This document shows, piece after piece, positions 17,596 through 25,670 of a DNA stretch of 64,000 nucleotides (its first letter is position 1; every line of letters starts with the position of its first letter). Made by a program: the position numbers and the translations under genes. Source of the DNA: Devosia oryziradicis (GTDB lineage Bacteria > Pseudomonadota > Alphaproteobacteria > Rhizobiales > Devosiaceae). The stretch is taken from contig NZ_CP068047.1 in the NCBI RefSeq assembly GCF_016698645.1, positions 434,001 to 498,000 on the forward strand, read 5' to 3'. The notes below the pieces were generated by a model. It ran no database searches and was not told the DNA's origin. It worked only from the letters and a program-made list of their open reading frames with translations.

Positions 17596-17615
17596 CTGTT
17601 TTCTCCCGAGGACGC

Positions 17616-17954
17616 TTAGAGGGCAGCCGCGCCGGTTTCACCGGTGCGGATACGGGTGACGGCGAGCAGATCGAGCACGAAAATCTTGCCATCGCCGATG
17701 CGGCCAGTCTGGGCGCTGTCGCGGATGGCGGTGCTCACGGCATCGGCGAGCGCGTCGTCGACGGCGATCTCGATCTTGAGCTTGGGCAGGAAGTGCACGG
17801 CATATTCCGTGCCGCGGTAAATTTCCGAATGCCCCTTCTGGCGGCCATAACCCTTCACCTCGGTCACGGTCATGCCGTGGACATCGAGGGAGTTGAGAGC
17901 CTGGCGAACCTCTTCGAGGCGTGATGGCTTGATAATTGCGATCACCAGTTTCAT
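17616..17954 (-). CDS. glnK: Nitrogen regulatory protein PII
   Basis: The product has 112 residues, the standard PII length, from the ATG at 17954. The T-loop is conserved, with Tyr51 (the uridylylation site) in RGTEYAVHFLPK. KLVIAIIKPSRLEEVRQAL and the C-terminal RIGDGKIFVLDLLAVTRIRTGE hold the ATP/2-oxoglutarate site. It reports nitrogen status and plugs AmtB when nitrogen is plentiful. The coupling to amtB supports the symbol glnK rather than glnB. Confidence 0.95.
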   Translation of the reverse strand: MKLVIAIIKPSRLEEVRQALNSLDVHGMTVTEVKGYGRQKGHSEIYRGTEYAVHFLPKLKIEIAVDDALADAVSTAIRDSAQTGRIGDGKIFVLDLLAVTRIRTGETGAAAL

Positions 17955-17999
17955 GTGAGCCCCTTTGCGCTTGGCGCTTGTCTGGAATGGCCAGATAGA

Positions 18000-18015
18000 C
18001 TCAAGCGCCGTGCCA
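18000..18015 (-). promoter_or_regulatory. Candidate sigma-54 promoter of glnK-amtB
   Basis: On the minus strand TGGCACG, four bases, TTGAG; the sigma-54 consensus is TGGCACG-N4-TTGCW. The -24 element is perfect; the -12 element has GA in place of GC. It lies about 46 bases before the glnK start, the expected place for an NtrC-activated promoter. Confidence 0.5.
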
Positions 18016-18098
18016 ATTGTGCCATGGCGCGAAAATGCACATGAATTCAAAGAGTTAACGATTTGGCAGGCAATAAGCGTTGGGCGAGCCAGACAAAC

Positions 18099-18115
18099 TG
18101 CACAATCGTTGGGCA
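18099..18115. promoter_or_regulatory. Candidate NtrC binding site
   Basis: TGCACAATCGTTGGGCA resembles the NtrC consensus TGCACC-N5-GGTGCA and lies about 90 bases upstream of the sigma-54-like promoter, the usual enhancer distance. Confidence 0.45.
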
Positions 18116-18212
18116 TTTCTGGACGGGATTGAACAAATTTGCAGCAGGCCGCGGCGATCCGCGCGCTTGCGCAAAATAACTGCAGGTCCACAATGGCTCC
18201 AAGGAGACGCAG

Positions 18213-19430
18213 ATGAGCCAGCAAACTTATGACGTCCTGATCGTAGGCGGCGGCCCGGTGGGGCTCACGCTCGCCCTGGCGCTGGTGCAATCGGCCAGGG
18301 GCATTCGCGTCGGCCTGGTCGACCGACGGCCACTTTCGGTGCCGCGCGACGCGCGGGCATCGGCCATTGCTGCCGGTGTACGACGCGTGTTCGAGGCGCT
18401 CGGCGTGTGGCCGGAAATGGCTGCGGCGTCGCAGCCCATCACCAGCATGCGCATCACCGATTCGGGCCAGGGTGATATTGCCCGGCCGCTGTTCCTGACG
18501 TTCGACGGCGATATCGCGCCGGGCGAGGCCTTTGCCCATATGGTGCCCAACGGCGTCAGTGGGCGGGTGCTGCTCAATGCCGTGGCCGACCAGATTTCCG
18601 TCGTCGCCCCTGCCGTGGTCACCGGCTACAGCGTCGAGGGTGGCGCCGCCCGACTGGCGCTGGAGGATGGCCGGGTGCTCAGTGCGCCGCTGCTGGTCGC
18701 GGCCGATGGCGGCCAGTCGGCCCTGCGCGGCATGGCCGGCATCGGCGTCATCGGGCATGACTATGGCCAGGTGGGCCTGGTCACCACCATCGGCCATGAA
18801 CTGCCGCATGACGGGGTGGCCTATGAACATTTCCGCCCAGCCGGACCCTTTGCCAGCCTGCCGCTGCCGGGCAATCGATCTTCGCTGGTCTGGACCGAGC
18901 GCCGCGAGACCGCGCCACGCTTCCTCGCCATGGAGCCGGCCGAACTGGCGGGCGAAATCGAGGCAGCGATGGGTTCGACGCTGGGTTCGGTGACGGTGGA
19001 AGAACAGCTGATGGGTTTCCCGCTCAAGCTGCAGATTGCGCACGACTTCATTGCCCCACGACTGGCGCTGGTGGGCGATGCGGCCCATGTGGTGCATCCC
19101 ATTGCCGGGCAGGGCCTCAATCTCGGGCTCAAGGATGTGGCGGCGCTGGCCGAGGTGGTTATCGAGGCCGTGCGCCTGGGCCTCGACCATGGCAGCCAGG
19201 ACGTGCTGGAGCGCTACCAGCGCTGGCGGCGTCTCGACACGGCAAGCATGGCTGCAATGACCGACGGCCTCAACCGGCTCTTTTCCAACGACGTCGCGCC
19301 GGTGCGGGCCTTGCGCGATTTCGGCCTGGGCCTGGTCGATCGGGCCGGCCCGATCAAGTCGGCGCTGATCCGCACGGCCTCCGGCGTCTCAGCCAGTGGT
19401 CCGCGGCTGCTCAGCGGATTGCCGATCTGA
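18213..19430 (+). CDS. UbiH/UbiF/COQ6-family FAD hydroxylase
   Basis: The product has 405 residues. The FAD site GGGPVGLTLALAL is at the N-terminus, the DG motif is in LLVAADGGQSALRGMAG, and the second FAD motif is LALVGDAAHVVHPIAGQGLNLGLKD. These are the three hallmarks of aromatic-ring flavin monooxygenases acting in ubiquinone synthesis. Which ring position is hydroxylated cannot be told from sequence, so I give no symbol. AAGGAG precedes the ATG. The thioredoxin, LON-domain and Trm112 genes lie convergent beyond it. Confidence 0.88.
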   Translation: MSQQTYDVLIVGGGPVGLTLALALVQSARGIRVGLVDRRPLSVPRDARASAIAAGVRRVFEALGVWPEMAAASQPITSMRITDSGQGDIARPLFLTFDGDIAPGEAFAHMVPNGVSGRVLLNAVADQISVVAPAVVTGYSVEGGAARLALEDGRVLSAPLLVAADGGQSALRGMAGIGVIGHDYGQVGLVTTIGHELPHDGVAYEHFRPAGPFASLPLPGNRSSLVWTERRETAPRFLAMEPAELAGEIEAAMGSTLGSVTVEEQLMGFPLKLQIAHDFIAPRLALVGDAAHVVHPIAGQGLNLGLKDVAALAEVVIEAVRLGLDHGSQDVLERYQRWRRLDTASMAAMTDGLNRLFSNDVAPVRALRDFGLGLVDRAGPIKSALIRTASGVSASGPRLLSGLPI

Positions 19431-19433
19431 GCC

Positions 19434-19643
19434 ATGGTTCTCCTGGACTCCAGCGCCATGTGGCGGGCGGAGTATGACGCGGACGAGCGCTGCCTGCGCA
19501 TCTGGTTTACCGGTGACGACAGGCCCTACGGCTATCGGGACGTGTCCGAGGACGTGTTCGACGGCCTATGCTCCGCCGACTCGCCGGGCCGGTATTTTGC
19601 CGCCCATATCCGCGACCGCTACGAGGTCATTCCCCCGCCCTAG
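19434..19643 (+). CDS. KTSC-domain small protein
   Basis: The product has 69 residues. DSSAMWRAEYDADERCLRIWF, GYRDVSEDVFDGL and GRYFAAHIRDRYEV are the three conserved blocks of the KTSC domain, here covering the whole protein; in other proteins the domain is found near lysyl-tRNA-related or RNA-binding parts. The role is unknown. It begins three bases after the hydroxylase stop, so it is probably in that operon. Its TAG stop shares the bases CTAG with the stop of the convergent Trm112 gene. Confidence 0.8.
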   Translation: MVLLDSSAMWRAEYDADERCLRIWFTGDDRPYGYRDVSEDVFDGLCSADSPGRYFAAHIRDRYEVIPPP

Positions 19644-19885
19644 CGGTCGCCGTCCCCAAGTTCGGGCAGTTGCCTGATGGCCTCGGGCTCGACCGTGCGG
19701 GCCTCTTCCAGGCTGAGCAGCGGTACGCCGTTGACGATGGGAAAGGCCAGGCGGGCCGCAACCGAAATCAGCTCGGCCCGATCCGCCGAAAGCGTGAGAC
19801 GCGTCTTGGTCAGCGGGCAGACCAGCATTTCGAGCGTCTTGACGTCGAGCACATGCCGCGGGTTGATGGCTGGCGTCTGGCTCAT
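19640..19885 (-). CDS. Trm112-family protein
   Basis: The product has 81 residues. LEMLVCPLTKTRLTLSADRAELIS and LAFPIVNGVPLLSLEEAR match the Trm112/YcaR fold. Bacterial members may stabilise methyltransferases, by analogy with eukaryotic Trm112, but partners are unknown here. Only one of the zinc cysteines of other members is present, as is common in alphaproteobacteria. It lies 2 bases after the LON-domain gene's stop and is last in the operon. Confidence 0.86.
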   Translation of the reverse strand: MSQTPAINPRHVLDVKTLEMLVCPLTKTRLTLSADRAELISVAARLAFPIVNGVPLLSLEEARTVEPEAIRQLPELGDGDR

Positions 19886-19887
19886 GG

Positions 19888-20556
19888 TCAGTTGAGCGGC
19901 GCGGCGCCACCGCTGCCGCCGCGGGCGATTTCATATTCGGTCATGGCGATCAGGGTTTCGGCGCGCTGTTCGAGGGTTTGCGCTTCCAGCAGCACCTGCT
20001 TTTCGGCCGGACCGTAGGGTCCGACCATGCAGCAGAAATTGACGAGGTCCGCGGTGCCGGTCCGCTCGATCTCTTCCCAGTTGAGTTCGATGCTGGCGAA
20101 TTCGGCATAGTCGCGCATCATCTTGACGAAGCGTTCCCGGTCGACCGCCTCTTCGCCGAAATCGCGGGTGAAATCGGTCGCGAAATCGTCCGCGGCGATC
20201 ACGCCCTGGCGATAGGGCGTCATGACGGTCAGCTCGTTCACCAGGCGGAAGCGGGCAACGCCTTCCAGAATAATGAAATAGCGTCCTTCGCCACTTTCCT
20301 CGAAATGGGTCAGGCGTCCCAGGCAGCCGACGGACTGGAGCGGGGAGCGGCCCTTGGGGCTTTCCTCGGACGTATCCTCGGGCTGGATCAGCCCGATCAG
20401 CCGGTCGCCGCGCAGGGCGGCGTCGACCATTTCGATGTAGCGCGGCTCGAAGATATTGAGCGGCCGGTGCGAGAAGGGCAGCAGCAAGGCCCCGCTCAGC
20501 GGAAAGATCGGCACCGATTTGGGCAGATCGGCCGGGGATGCGGGTCGCTTGAGCAT
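19888..20556 (-). CDS. LON substrate-binding domain protein
   Basis: The ATG at 20556 is chosen because conserved sequence starts there; the open frame further upstream is not coding-like. The product has 222 residues: VPIFPLSGALLLPFSHRPLNIFEPRYIEMVDAAL, then LIGLIQPE and VGCLGRLTHFEE, the N-terminal substrate domain of Lon. No ATPase or protease domain is present. Such stand-alone domains are common next to thioredoxin genes in Hyphomicrobiales. A role in protein quality control is inferred. Confidence 0.85.
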   Translation of the reverse strand: MLKRPASPADLPKSVPIFPLSGALLLPFSHRPLNIFEPRYIEMVDAALRGDRLIGLIQPEDTSEESPKGRSPLQSVGCLGRLTHFEESGEGRYFIILEGVARFRLVNELTVMTPYRQGVIAADDFATDFTRDFGEEAVDRERFVKMMRDYAEFASIELNWEEIERTGTADLVNFCCMVGPYGPAEKQVLLEAQTLEQRAETLIAMTEYEIARGGSGGAAPLN

Positions 20557-20563
20557 GGTCGCC

Positions 20564-21514
20564 TCAGGAGAACAGGGCGGCCGAGAGCAGGCGGCGGCCT
20601 TTTGCCGTGGCCGGGTCGCGCGGGCCCCAGGCGTCGAAGAATTCGAGCAGCTTCTTGCGGGCGCCGTCCTCGTTCCAGGTGCGGTCGCGCTTGAAGATGG
20701 CGACCAGCGCCTCGGCGGCCTCGACCCGCTTGCCTTCGGCATTGAGCGCCAGCGCCAGGTCGTAGCGCGCCTGATGGTCATCGGGGTTGGCGGCCACGGC
20801 AGCTTCGAGCGCCGCGGTCTCGCTGAGGTTGGCGGCCTCACCCAGGAGGCGAATCGAATTGACCAAAGCCGTATAGGCCTCGCCCTTGCGCTCGGCTTCC
20901 GGAAGCATGTCGAGTGTCGCCTGGGCCTGCTCGGCCTCGCCGGCCGCCATATAGACGCGCGCGAGGCCAATCAGCGAAGCGGCATGGTCGGGCTGGTGCT
21001 GCAGCACCATGCCGAAGATCTGCGCGGCGCGGGCAAGATCGCCGGCCTTCAGCGATTCCTCGGCGGCGGCGACGGCTTCGGCGATCTGGGCTTCCATCGA
21101 GCCTTCGGCAGGCTGGGGGGCCGGGGCGCCCGAGATGACGCGCTCGGCAAAGCGGCGCACTTCGCCCTCGGGCATGGCGCCCATGAAGCCATCCACGGGC
21201 CGGCCGCCGGCAAAGGCGAACACGGCCGGGATCGACTGGACGCCGAGCTGCCCGGCAATCTGGGGATGCTCGTCGATATTGATCTTGATCAGCTTGATCG
21301 CCCCGGCCTTCTCGTTGACGACCTTTTCCAGCGACGGCGTCAGCTGGCGGCAGGGGCCGCACCAGGGCGCCCAGAAATCGACCAGCACGGGCTGCTCGAG
21401 GGACGCGTCGATCACATCGGCCTTGAAGGCCTGATCGCTCGAATCCTTGATCAGCGCTCCGGCCGGGATGGTGGACTGGGGGGCAGCGGCGACGCCGTTG
21501 AACGGAGTGGACAT
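20564..21514 (-). CDS. Thioredoxin-TPR protein (YbbN/CnoX-like)
   Basis: The product has 316 residues from the ATG at 21514. The thioredoxin domain (residues 25-130) has the active site WCGPC with Cys52 and Cys55, and the cis-proline in QSIPAVFAF. The remainder is TPR-like helices (AGDLARAAQIFGMVLQHQPDHAASLIGLARVYM). Such fusions act in E. coli as chaperone-linked redox proteins; YbbN of E. coli lacks a redox-active pair, whereas the CGPC here is intact. The gene leads the operon with the LON and Trm112 genes. Confidence 0.88.
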   Translation of the reverse strand: MSTPFNGVAAAPQSTIPAGALIKDSSDQAFKADVIDASLEQPVLVDFWAPWCGPCRQLTPSLEKVVNEKAGAIKLIKINIDEHPQIAGQLGVQSIPAVFAFAGGRPVDGFMGAMPEGEVRRFAERVISGAPAPQPAEGSMEAQIAEAVAAAEESLKAGDLARAAQIFGMVLQHQPDHAASLIGLARVYMAAGEAEQAQATLDMLPEAERKGEAYTALVNSIRLLGEAANLSETAALEAAVAANPDDHQARYDLALALNAEGKRVEAAEALVAIFKRDRTWNEDGARKKLLEFFDAWGPRDPATAKGRRLLSAALFS

Positions 21515-21646
21515 GACGGAAACAAGGCCCTTCAGACACTGGCAAACTGGGATATTCGCGGACCTTCTTGCGCCCGCAAATGGTGATGTGACAAGCCCCT
21601 CAATCCACAAGACGACGACAAGATGACGGCGGCGCCAAATTGTGGG

Positions 21647-21675
21647 TTGCAATCGGACAAGTGATTGGGCATATA
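21647..21675 (+). promoter_or_regulatory. Promoter of tRNA-Gly
   Basis: TTGCAA, 17 bases, CATATA. It lies 46 bases before the tRNA, with a match to housekeeping sigma-70-type elements. Confidence 0.6.
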
Positions 21676-21720
21676 GGCGCGCGTCGCCGGACTGCCAAGG
21701 CAAGCCGGAGACAACGGAGC

Positions 21721-21795
21721 GCGGGTGTAGCTCAGGGGTAGAGCATAACCTTGCCAAGGTTAGGGTCGTGGGTTCGAATCCCATCGCCCGCTCCA
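21721..21795 (+). tRNA. tRNA-Gly (GCC)
   Basis: A 75-base tRNA with encoded CCA. The acceptor stem GCGGGTG/CGCCCGC closes; the D-arm is GCTCAGGGGTAGAGC. The anticodon loop TTGCCAA gives anticodon GCC at 21753-21755. The T-loop GTTCGAATC is standard. A terminator follows at 21821. Confidence 0.98.
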
Positions 21796-21820
21796 ATCTT
21801 CCCAAAGGAAGAAACGATCA

Positions 21821-21856
21821 AAAGGCCGGACCTAGCGTCCGGCCTTTCGTTTTTTC
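21821..21856 (+). terminator. Intrinsic terminator after tRNA-Gly
   Basis: Stem AAAGGCCGGA/TCCGGCCTTT with a seven-base loop, followed by CGTTTTTTC. It is close to the 3' end of the convergent aldo/keto reductase gene, so it may serve both strands. Confidence 0.88.
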
Positions 21857-21859
21857 GCC

Positions 21860-22786
21860 TCAGGGCAAGGTGTGGCCGGCGGTGCGGAACAGGCGGTACC
21901 ATTCCTCGCGGGTCAGCTGCACATCCGAACCGGCCGCCGATTCCTTGACGCGGCCCGGATTGGTGGTGCCGAGCACGACCTGGATATTGGCGGGGTGCCT
22001 CACGATCCAGGCCACGGCGATGCCGGTGGGCGTCACGCCATATTTGGCGGCCAGTTCGTCGATGGCGGCGTTGAGTTCGGGATAGGCCTGGTCGCCGAGG
22101 AAGATGCCGTCGAAAAAGCCCTTCTGGAACGGCGACCAGGCCTGCAGCATCATGCCCTTGAGCCGGGAATAGTCGAGCAGGCCGATATCGCGCGAAATCG
22201 ACTGATCGAGCCCGGCCATGTTGGCGGCGATGCCCTGCGCGATAAGCGGCGCATGGGTGATCGAGAGCTGCACCTGGTTGGCGACCAGCGGTTGCTTGAC
22301 CGCGCTCTTGAGCAGTTCGATCTGCCCGGGCGTATGGTTGGAGACGCCGAAATGGCGCACCTTGCCTGCTGCGACGAGCTGTTCGAAGGCCTCGGCCATC
22401 TCCTCGGGCTCCACCAGGGTATCGGGGCGGTGCAGCAGCAGCAGATCGAGATAATCGGTTTTGAGCGCCGCCAGCGAGCCATCGACGGTCGCCAGGATGT
22501 GCTCCTTGGAGAAATCGAAATAGCCCTTGCGGATGCCGACCTTGGACTGGATCACCACCGCCTCGCGCTCGGCCGCGGTCAGCGTCACCGCTTCGCCGAA
22601 GCGCTTCTCGCAGAGGTGGCGTTCGCCGCCATAGATGTCGGCATGGTCGAAGACATTGATGCCGGCGTCACGCGCCGTACCCACCAGGGTCGCGATTTCG
22701 GCATTGCTCATTTTGGGAATGCGCATCAGGCCGAGCACGACGCTCGATACGGTGCGGCCGGCATGGGGGAGCGTATAGGTCTTCAT
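21860..22786 (-). CDS. Aldo/keto reductase
   Basis: The product has 308 residues from the ATG at 22786, where the family begins (KTYTLPHAGRTVSSVVLGLMRI). The catalytic tetrad is visible: Asp and Tyr in NVFDHADIYGG, Lys in VIQSKVGI, His in LLLLHRPDT. The C-terminal NADPH-binding part has VLGTTNPGRVKES. It is of the YdhF type; the substrate (an aldehyde or ketone) is unknown. The ribosome site is weak. Confidence 0.88.
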   Translation of the reverse strand: MKTYTLPHAGRTVSSVVLGLMRIPKMSNAEIATLVGTARDAGINVFDHADIYGGERHLCEKRFGEAVTLTAAEREAVVIQSKVGIRKGYFDFSKEHILATVDGSLAALKTDYLDLLLLHRPDTLVEPEEMAEAFEQLVAAGKVRHFGVSNHTPGQIELLKSAVKQPLVANQVQLSITHAPLIAQGIAANMAGLDQSISRDIGLLDYSRLKGMMLQAWSPFQKGFFDGIFLGDQAYPELNAAIDELAAKYGVTPTGIAVAWIVRHPANIQVVLGTTNPGRVKESAAGSDVQLTREEWYRLFRTAGHTLP

Positions 22787-22976
22787 GGACTTGGGTCTCG
22801 CGGGCGAATCTTGCCGCCAACAATAGCGGCTGCTTGCGCCACTGGCGCCGCCAAATATGGGGCGGCCGCACCACGGCGAGCGGCACACACACCGATCGAT
22901 TGACCCACGTCAATAATGGCGGCGCGTGTCGCGCTATGGATGGCGGGACAAAGCAATGCTGCCTGGAGTTTTTGAA

Positions 22977-24143
22977 ATGTTGAAACCTGTCGGGAGTTTT
23001 CCCCCCGCCGCTTTGGGGCGTACCGCGGTCGCAGCGGGGTCGGCCCTGGGCCTCCTGCTGACCCTGGGGACGCCCGCCTATGCGCATGTGAAATGGTTCG
23101 CACCTTATGTCGTGGGTTCGGCGCCGGCCCCCATAACCCAGACGTTGGCCAATGGCTGGTTCTGGCTGGGCATCGTGCTGGTGCTGGCCTTCTTCGTGGC
23201 CACGGTGGTGCTCGAAAAAGGTCCGGTCGGCCAAGGCGCAAGCGCCGCGCTCGACCGCATCAGCCTACCGCTGTGGAACCGGGCAGACGACTTCATGCGG
23301 GTGGTCATCGGCGGCTTTTTCGTCGCGATCTTCGCCGTGGGCGGGGTCTATCTCACGCCCGATCTGCAGACACCCAACGAGTGGGTATCGTGGCTGCAGC
23401 TGCTCATCGCCATGCTGGTGTTCTCGCGGCGCACCATGCCGCTGGCGGCCGCCGGCATTATCGGCCTCTGGGTCATCGCGCTGCGCGACTATGACTTCTT
23501 CCACCTGCTGGATTATCTGGCGCTGGGCGTTGGTGTGGCCGGCTACCTGGTGCTGGCCGCCAATCCCAATGGCCGGTTCTACGGGCAACGCTTTGCCGTG
23601 TTGCGCTGGGGCGTCGCCATTGCACTGATGTGGTCGAGCCTTGAAAAGTTCGCCTATGCCGAATGGTTCTACCCGCTGGTCGAGGAACGTCCCTTCCTAA
23701 CGTTCGGCATGCCGCGCGACACCTTCATTCCCATGGCGGGCGTGGCCGAATTCACCATGGGCTTCGGCCTGCTGTGGACGCCGCTCATCCGGCGGCTGTC
23801 GGCGATCGCCCTCATCGTCATCTTCACCGCCGCGGTCTATCCGTTCGGTCGCATCGACCTGGTCGGGCACGCCATGATCATGGGAACGCTGTTCCTGATC
23901 GCCGCCGATCCCTCGCCGTCGGGGCTGAAGCTGGGGGGCTTTGTGCCAAGGATGGGCAGCGTGCCGGCCGGCTTGCTGGCTGCCCTGGTGGTGATCGGCG
24001 GGGCCTATTGGGGCCTGCATGGCCTGTTCTACGACGAAGCGGCGCATCCGCCGGCAGTGGTCGATGCCCAGGGCGAGCTGCTGACCCATGTCCCCAATGC
24101 CGAGCATCCGCATGGCCTGGTCGATCCGGCAGCCCAGCCGTAG
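22977..24143 (+). CDS. Polytopic membrane protein, DoxX-like
   Basis: The start at 22977 has GGAG eight bases upstream. The product has 388 residues. A signal-like segment ends in TPAYA, after which the chain starts HVKWFAPYVV. About eight membrane helices follow (e.g. GWFWLGIVLVLAFFVATVVL, VGHAMIMGTLFLIAA). The middle part, WGVAIALMWSSLEKFAYAEW and PMAGVAEFTMGFGLL, resembles DoxX-like quinone-linked proteins. The C-terminal tail is His-rich (HVPNAEHPHG). Cleavage after AYA would expose an N-terminal His, as in some copper proteins; this is an inference. The function is unknown. Confidence 0.75.
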   Translation: MLKPVGSFPPAALGRTAVAAGSALGLLLTLGTPAYAHVKWFAPYVVGSAPAPITQTLANGWFWLGIVLVLAFFVATVVLEKGPVGQGASAALDRISLPLWNRADDFMRVVIGGFFVAIFAVGGVYLTPDLQTPNEWVSWLQLLIAMLVFSRRTMPLAAAGIIGLWVIALRDYDFFHLLDYLALGVGVAGYLVLAANPNGRFYGQRFAVLRWGVAIALMWSSLEKFAYAEWFYPLVEERPFLTFGMPRDTFIPMAGVAEFTMGFGLLWTPLIRRLSAIALIVIFTAAVYPFGRIDLVGHAMIMGTLFLIAADPSPSGLKLGGFVPRMGSVPAGLLAALVVIGGAYWGLHGLFYDEAAHPPAVVDAQGELLTHVPNAEHPHGLVDPAAQP

Positions 24144-24178
24144 CGCCCAACGCCGCCGGGCTGTCGGTGCGGCGGCAT

Positions 24179-25330
24179 TTATTTCGTCGTGAGCCCGAGG
24201 AAGGTGCTGAGTTCCCTGGCCGCGGCGGCTCCCGCCCGGTTGGCGCCAATGGTCGAGGCGGAAGGGCCGTAACCCACCAGGTGCACGCGGGGATCGCGAC
24301 CAACCTGCGTCGCGAGCCGCCCGGTCATGGTGATGCCTCCGCCTTCCTCACGCAGTTGCAGCGGCGCCAGGTGGTCGAGCGCGGAACGGAAGCCGGTGCA
24401 CCACAGAATCACGTCGACATCGAGCGTCCGGCCATCGGCCCAGCGCACCCCCGACGGGGTGATCTCGGTAAACATCTCCTGCCGCTCCAAGACGCCGCGT
24501 TCGCGCATGGCAAGGATGGCCGGCGAGAGCGGCAGGCCGGTGACCGAGACCACGGAATTGGGCGGGAGGCCGGCGCGTACCCGATCCTCTACCAGCTTGA
24601 CGGCCGCGCGCCCGGCCTCCTGGTCGAAGGGACCCTCGCGGAAACGGGGTGGCGTGCGCGTGACCCAGCTGGTGCGCGTCACCTGCGAAATCTGGTCGAG
24701 CAGTTGGATGGCCGAAATGCCGCCGCCCACCACCAGGACATGCTGGCCGGCAAAATCCTCTGCCGCGTGGAACTGCTGGGTGTGCAATTGCCGGCCGCGA
24801 AAGCTGTCGCGCCCGGGATAGTCGGGGATGAAGGGCTTTTCCCAGGTCCCGGTGGCGTTGATGATGCCGCGGGCCGAGAACAGGCCCCGATCAGTCTCGA
24901 CGCGCAGGCGCTCGCCCCGATCGCAGACCACGCTGACACTGGCGGGCCGCAAGACGTTGAGGCCGAACCGCTCCTCATAGGCGGCGAAGTAATGCGGCAC
25001 GGCCACCGAGGCGCGTACGCTGTCATCGCCGCCAGCACTGTCGGCAAAGCTCATGCCGGGCAGGTCATGCACGCGGTTGACCGTGGAAAGGGTGAGCGAC
25101 GGCCAGCGATATTGCCAGGCGCCACCCGGTTGCGGCGCGCGGTCGAGCACCAGGAAGTCGCGCCCGGGCTCGAGCCCAAGCTGCTTGAGATGATAGGCCG
25201 AACTCAGCCCGGCCTGGCCGGCCCCGATGACGACGATATTGAGCTTGAGGGCCACCCGGGCGCTCTGATCCTGGTCCGGCACGTCTGGCCCCCGAAACAA
25301 CCCAACCCATGTAGGATGGCGAATCTGCAT
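24179..25330 (-). CDS. Flavin-containing monooxygenase-like protein
   Basis: The ATG at 25330 has GGAGG six bases upstream; the product has 383 residues. The FAD motif is VVIGAGQAGLSSAYHL. The class-B monooxygenase fingerprint FRGRQLHTQQF (FxGxxxHxxx) is present, and the NADPH motif is VVGGGISAIQLL. Members oxygenate amines, sulfides or ketones (Baeyer-Villiger type) using NADPH and oxygen. The substrate is unknown. The first 25 residues before the FAD motif are unusual and could be trimmed if a GTG at 25255 is used. Confidence 0.84.
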   Translation of the reverse strand: MQIRHPTWVGLFRGPDVPDQDQSARVALKLNIVVIGAGQAGLSSAYHLKQLGLEPGRDFLVLDRAPQPGGAWQYRWPSLTLSTVNRVHDLPGMSFADSAGGDDSVRASVAVPHYFAAYEERFGLNVLRPASVSVVCDRGERLRVETDRGLFSARGIINATGTWEKPFIPDYPGRDSFRGRQLHTQQFHAAEDFAGQHVLVVGGGISAIQLLDQISQVTRTSWVTRTPPRFREGPFDQEAGRAAVKLVEDRVRAGLPPNSVVSVTGLPLSPAILAMRERGVLERQEMFTEITPSGVRWADGRTLDVDVILWCTGFRSALDHLAPLQLREEGGGITMTGRLATQVGRDPRVHLVGYGPSASTIGANRAGAAAARELSTFLGLTTK

Positions 25331-25378
25331 CGGCAACCTCCAGCCACCGCGCGGGTTGTCTGCGTCAGGAGATCAGAT

Positions 25379-25630
25379 ATGGCACATGTTACCTACGACA
25401 TCGTCGAGCATGACGGCGGCTTCGCCTACAAGGTCGGCGACGTGTTTTCCGAAACCTTTCCGACCCACCAGGCAGCGCATGATGCCGCGGTTGCTGCCGC
25501 GCAGCGGCAACAGCTGGAGGGGGCCGACGAAGCCATCCTCTACCAGGACAGCAAGGGCCAATGGCACGAGGAGCAGGCCGATGGCGGCGACCGGCCTGAG
25601 ACCGAAGTCGAGGATGAGCTGAAGGACTAG
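25379..25630 (+). CDS. DUF2188 family protein
   Basis: The product has 83 residues; AGGAGA precedes the ATG. THVTYDIV-like opening (AHVTYDIVEHDGGFAYKVGDVFSETFPTHQ), then AHDAAVAAAQRQQ and ILYQDSKGQWHEE match DUF2188, small proteins of unknown role. The tail is acidic (DGGDRPETEVEDEL). It is divergent from the monooxygenase gene, with 48 bases between. Confidence 0.82.
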   Translation: MAHVTYDIVEHDGGFAYKVGDVFSETFPTHQAAHDAAVAAAQRQQLEGADEAILYQDSKGQWHEEQADGGDRPETEVEDELKD

Positions 25631-25637
25631 GGCCTAA

Positions 25638-25661
25638 ACCTCTCCCTTTTGGGGGAGAGGT
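25638..25661. repeat. Palindrome, family B (single)
   Basis: ACCTCTCCC and GGGGAGAGGT face each other across a short loop, between two convergent genes. The unit recurs within the large element at 38859-38991. It could also act as a weak terminator. Confidence 0.6.
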
Positions 25662-25670
25662 GAGCGGGCC

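Noticed and set aside
17955..19190. The glnK reading frame extended 412 codons upstream into the ubiH-like gene
   Set aside because: PII proteins have about 112 residues and the ATG at 17954 starts the family sequence; the extension is antisense to the hydroxylase gene.
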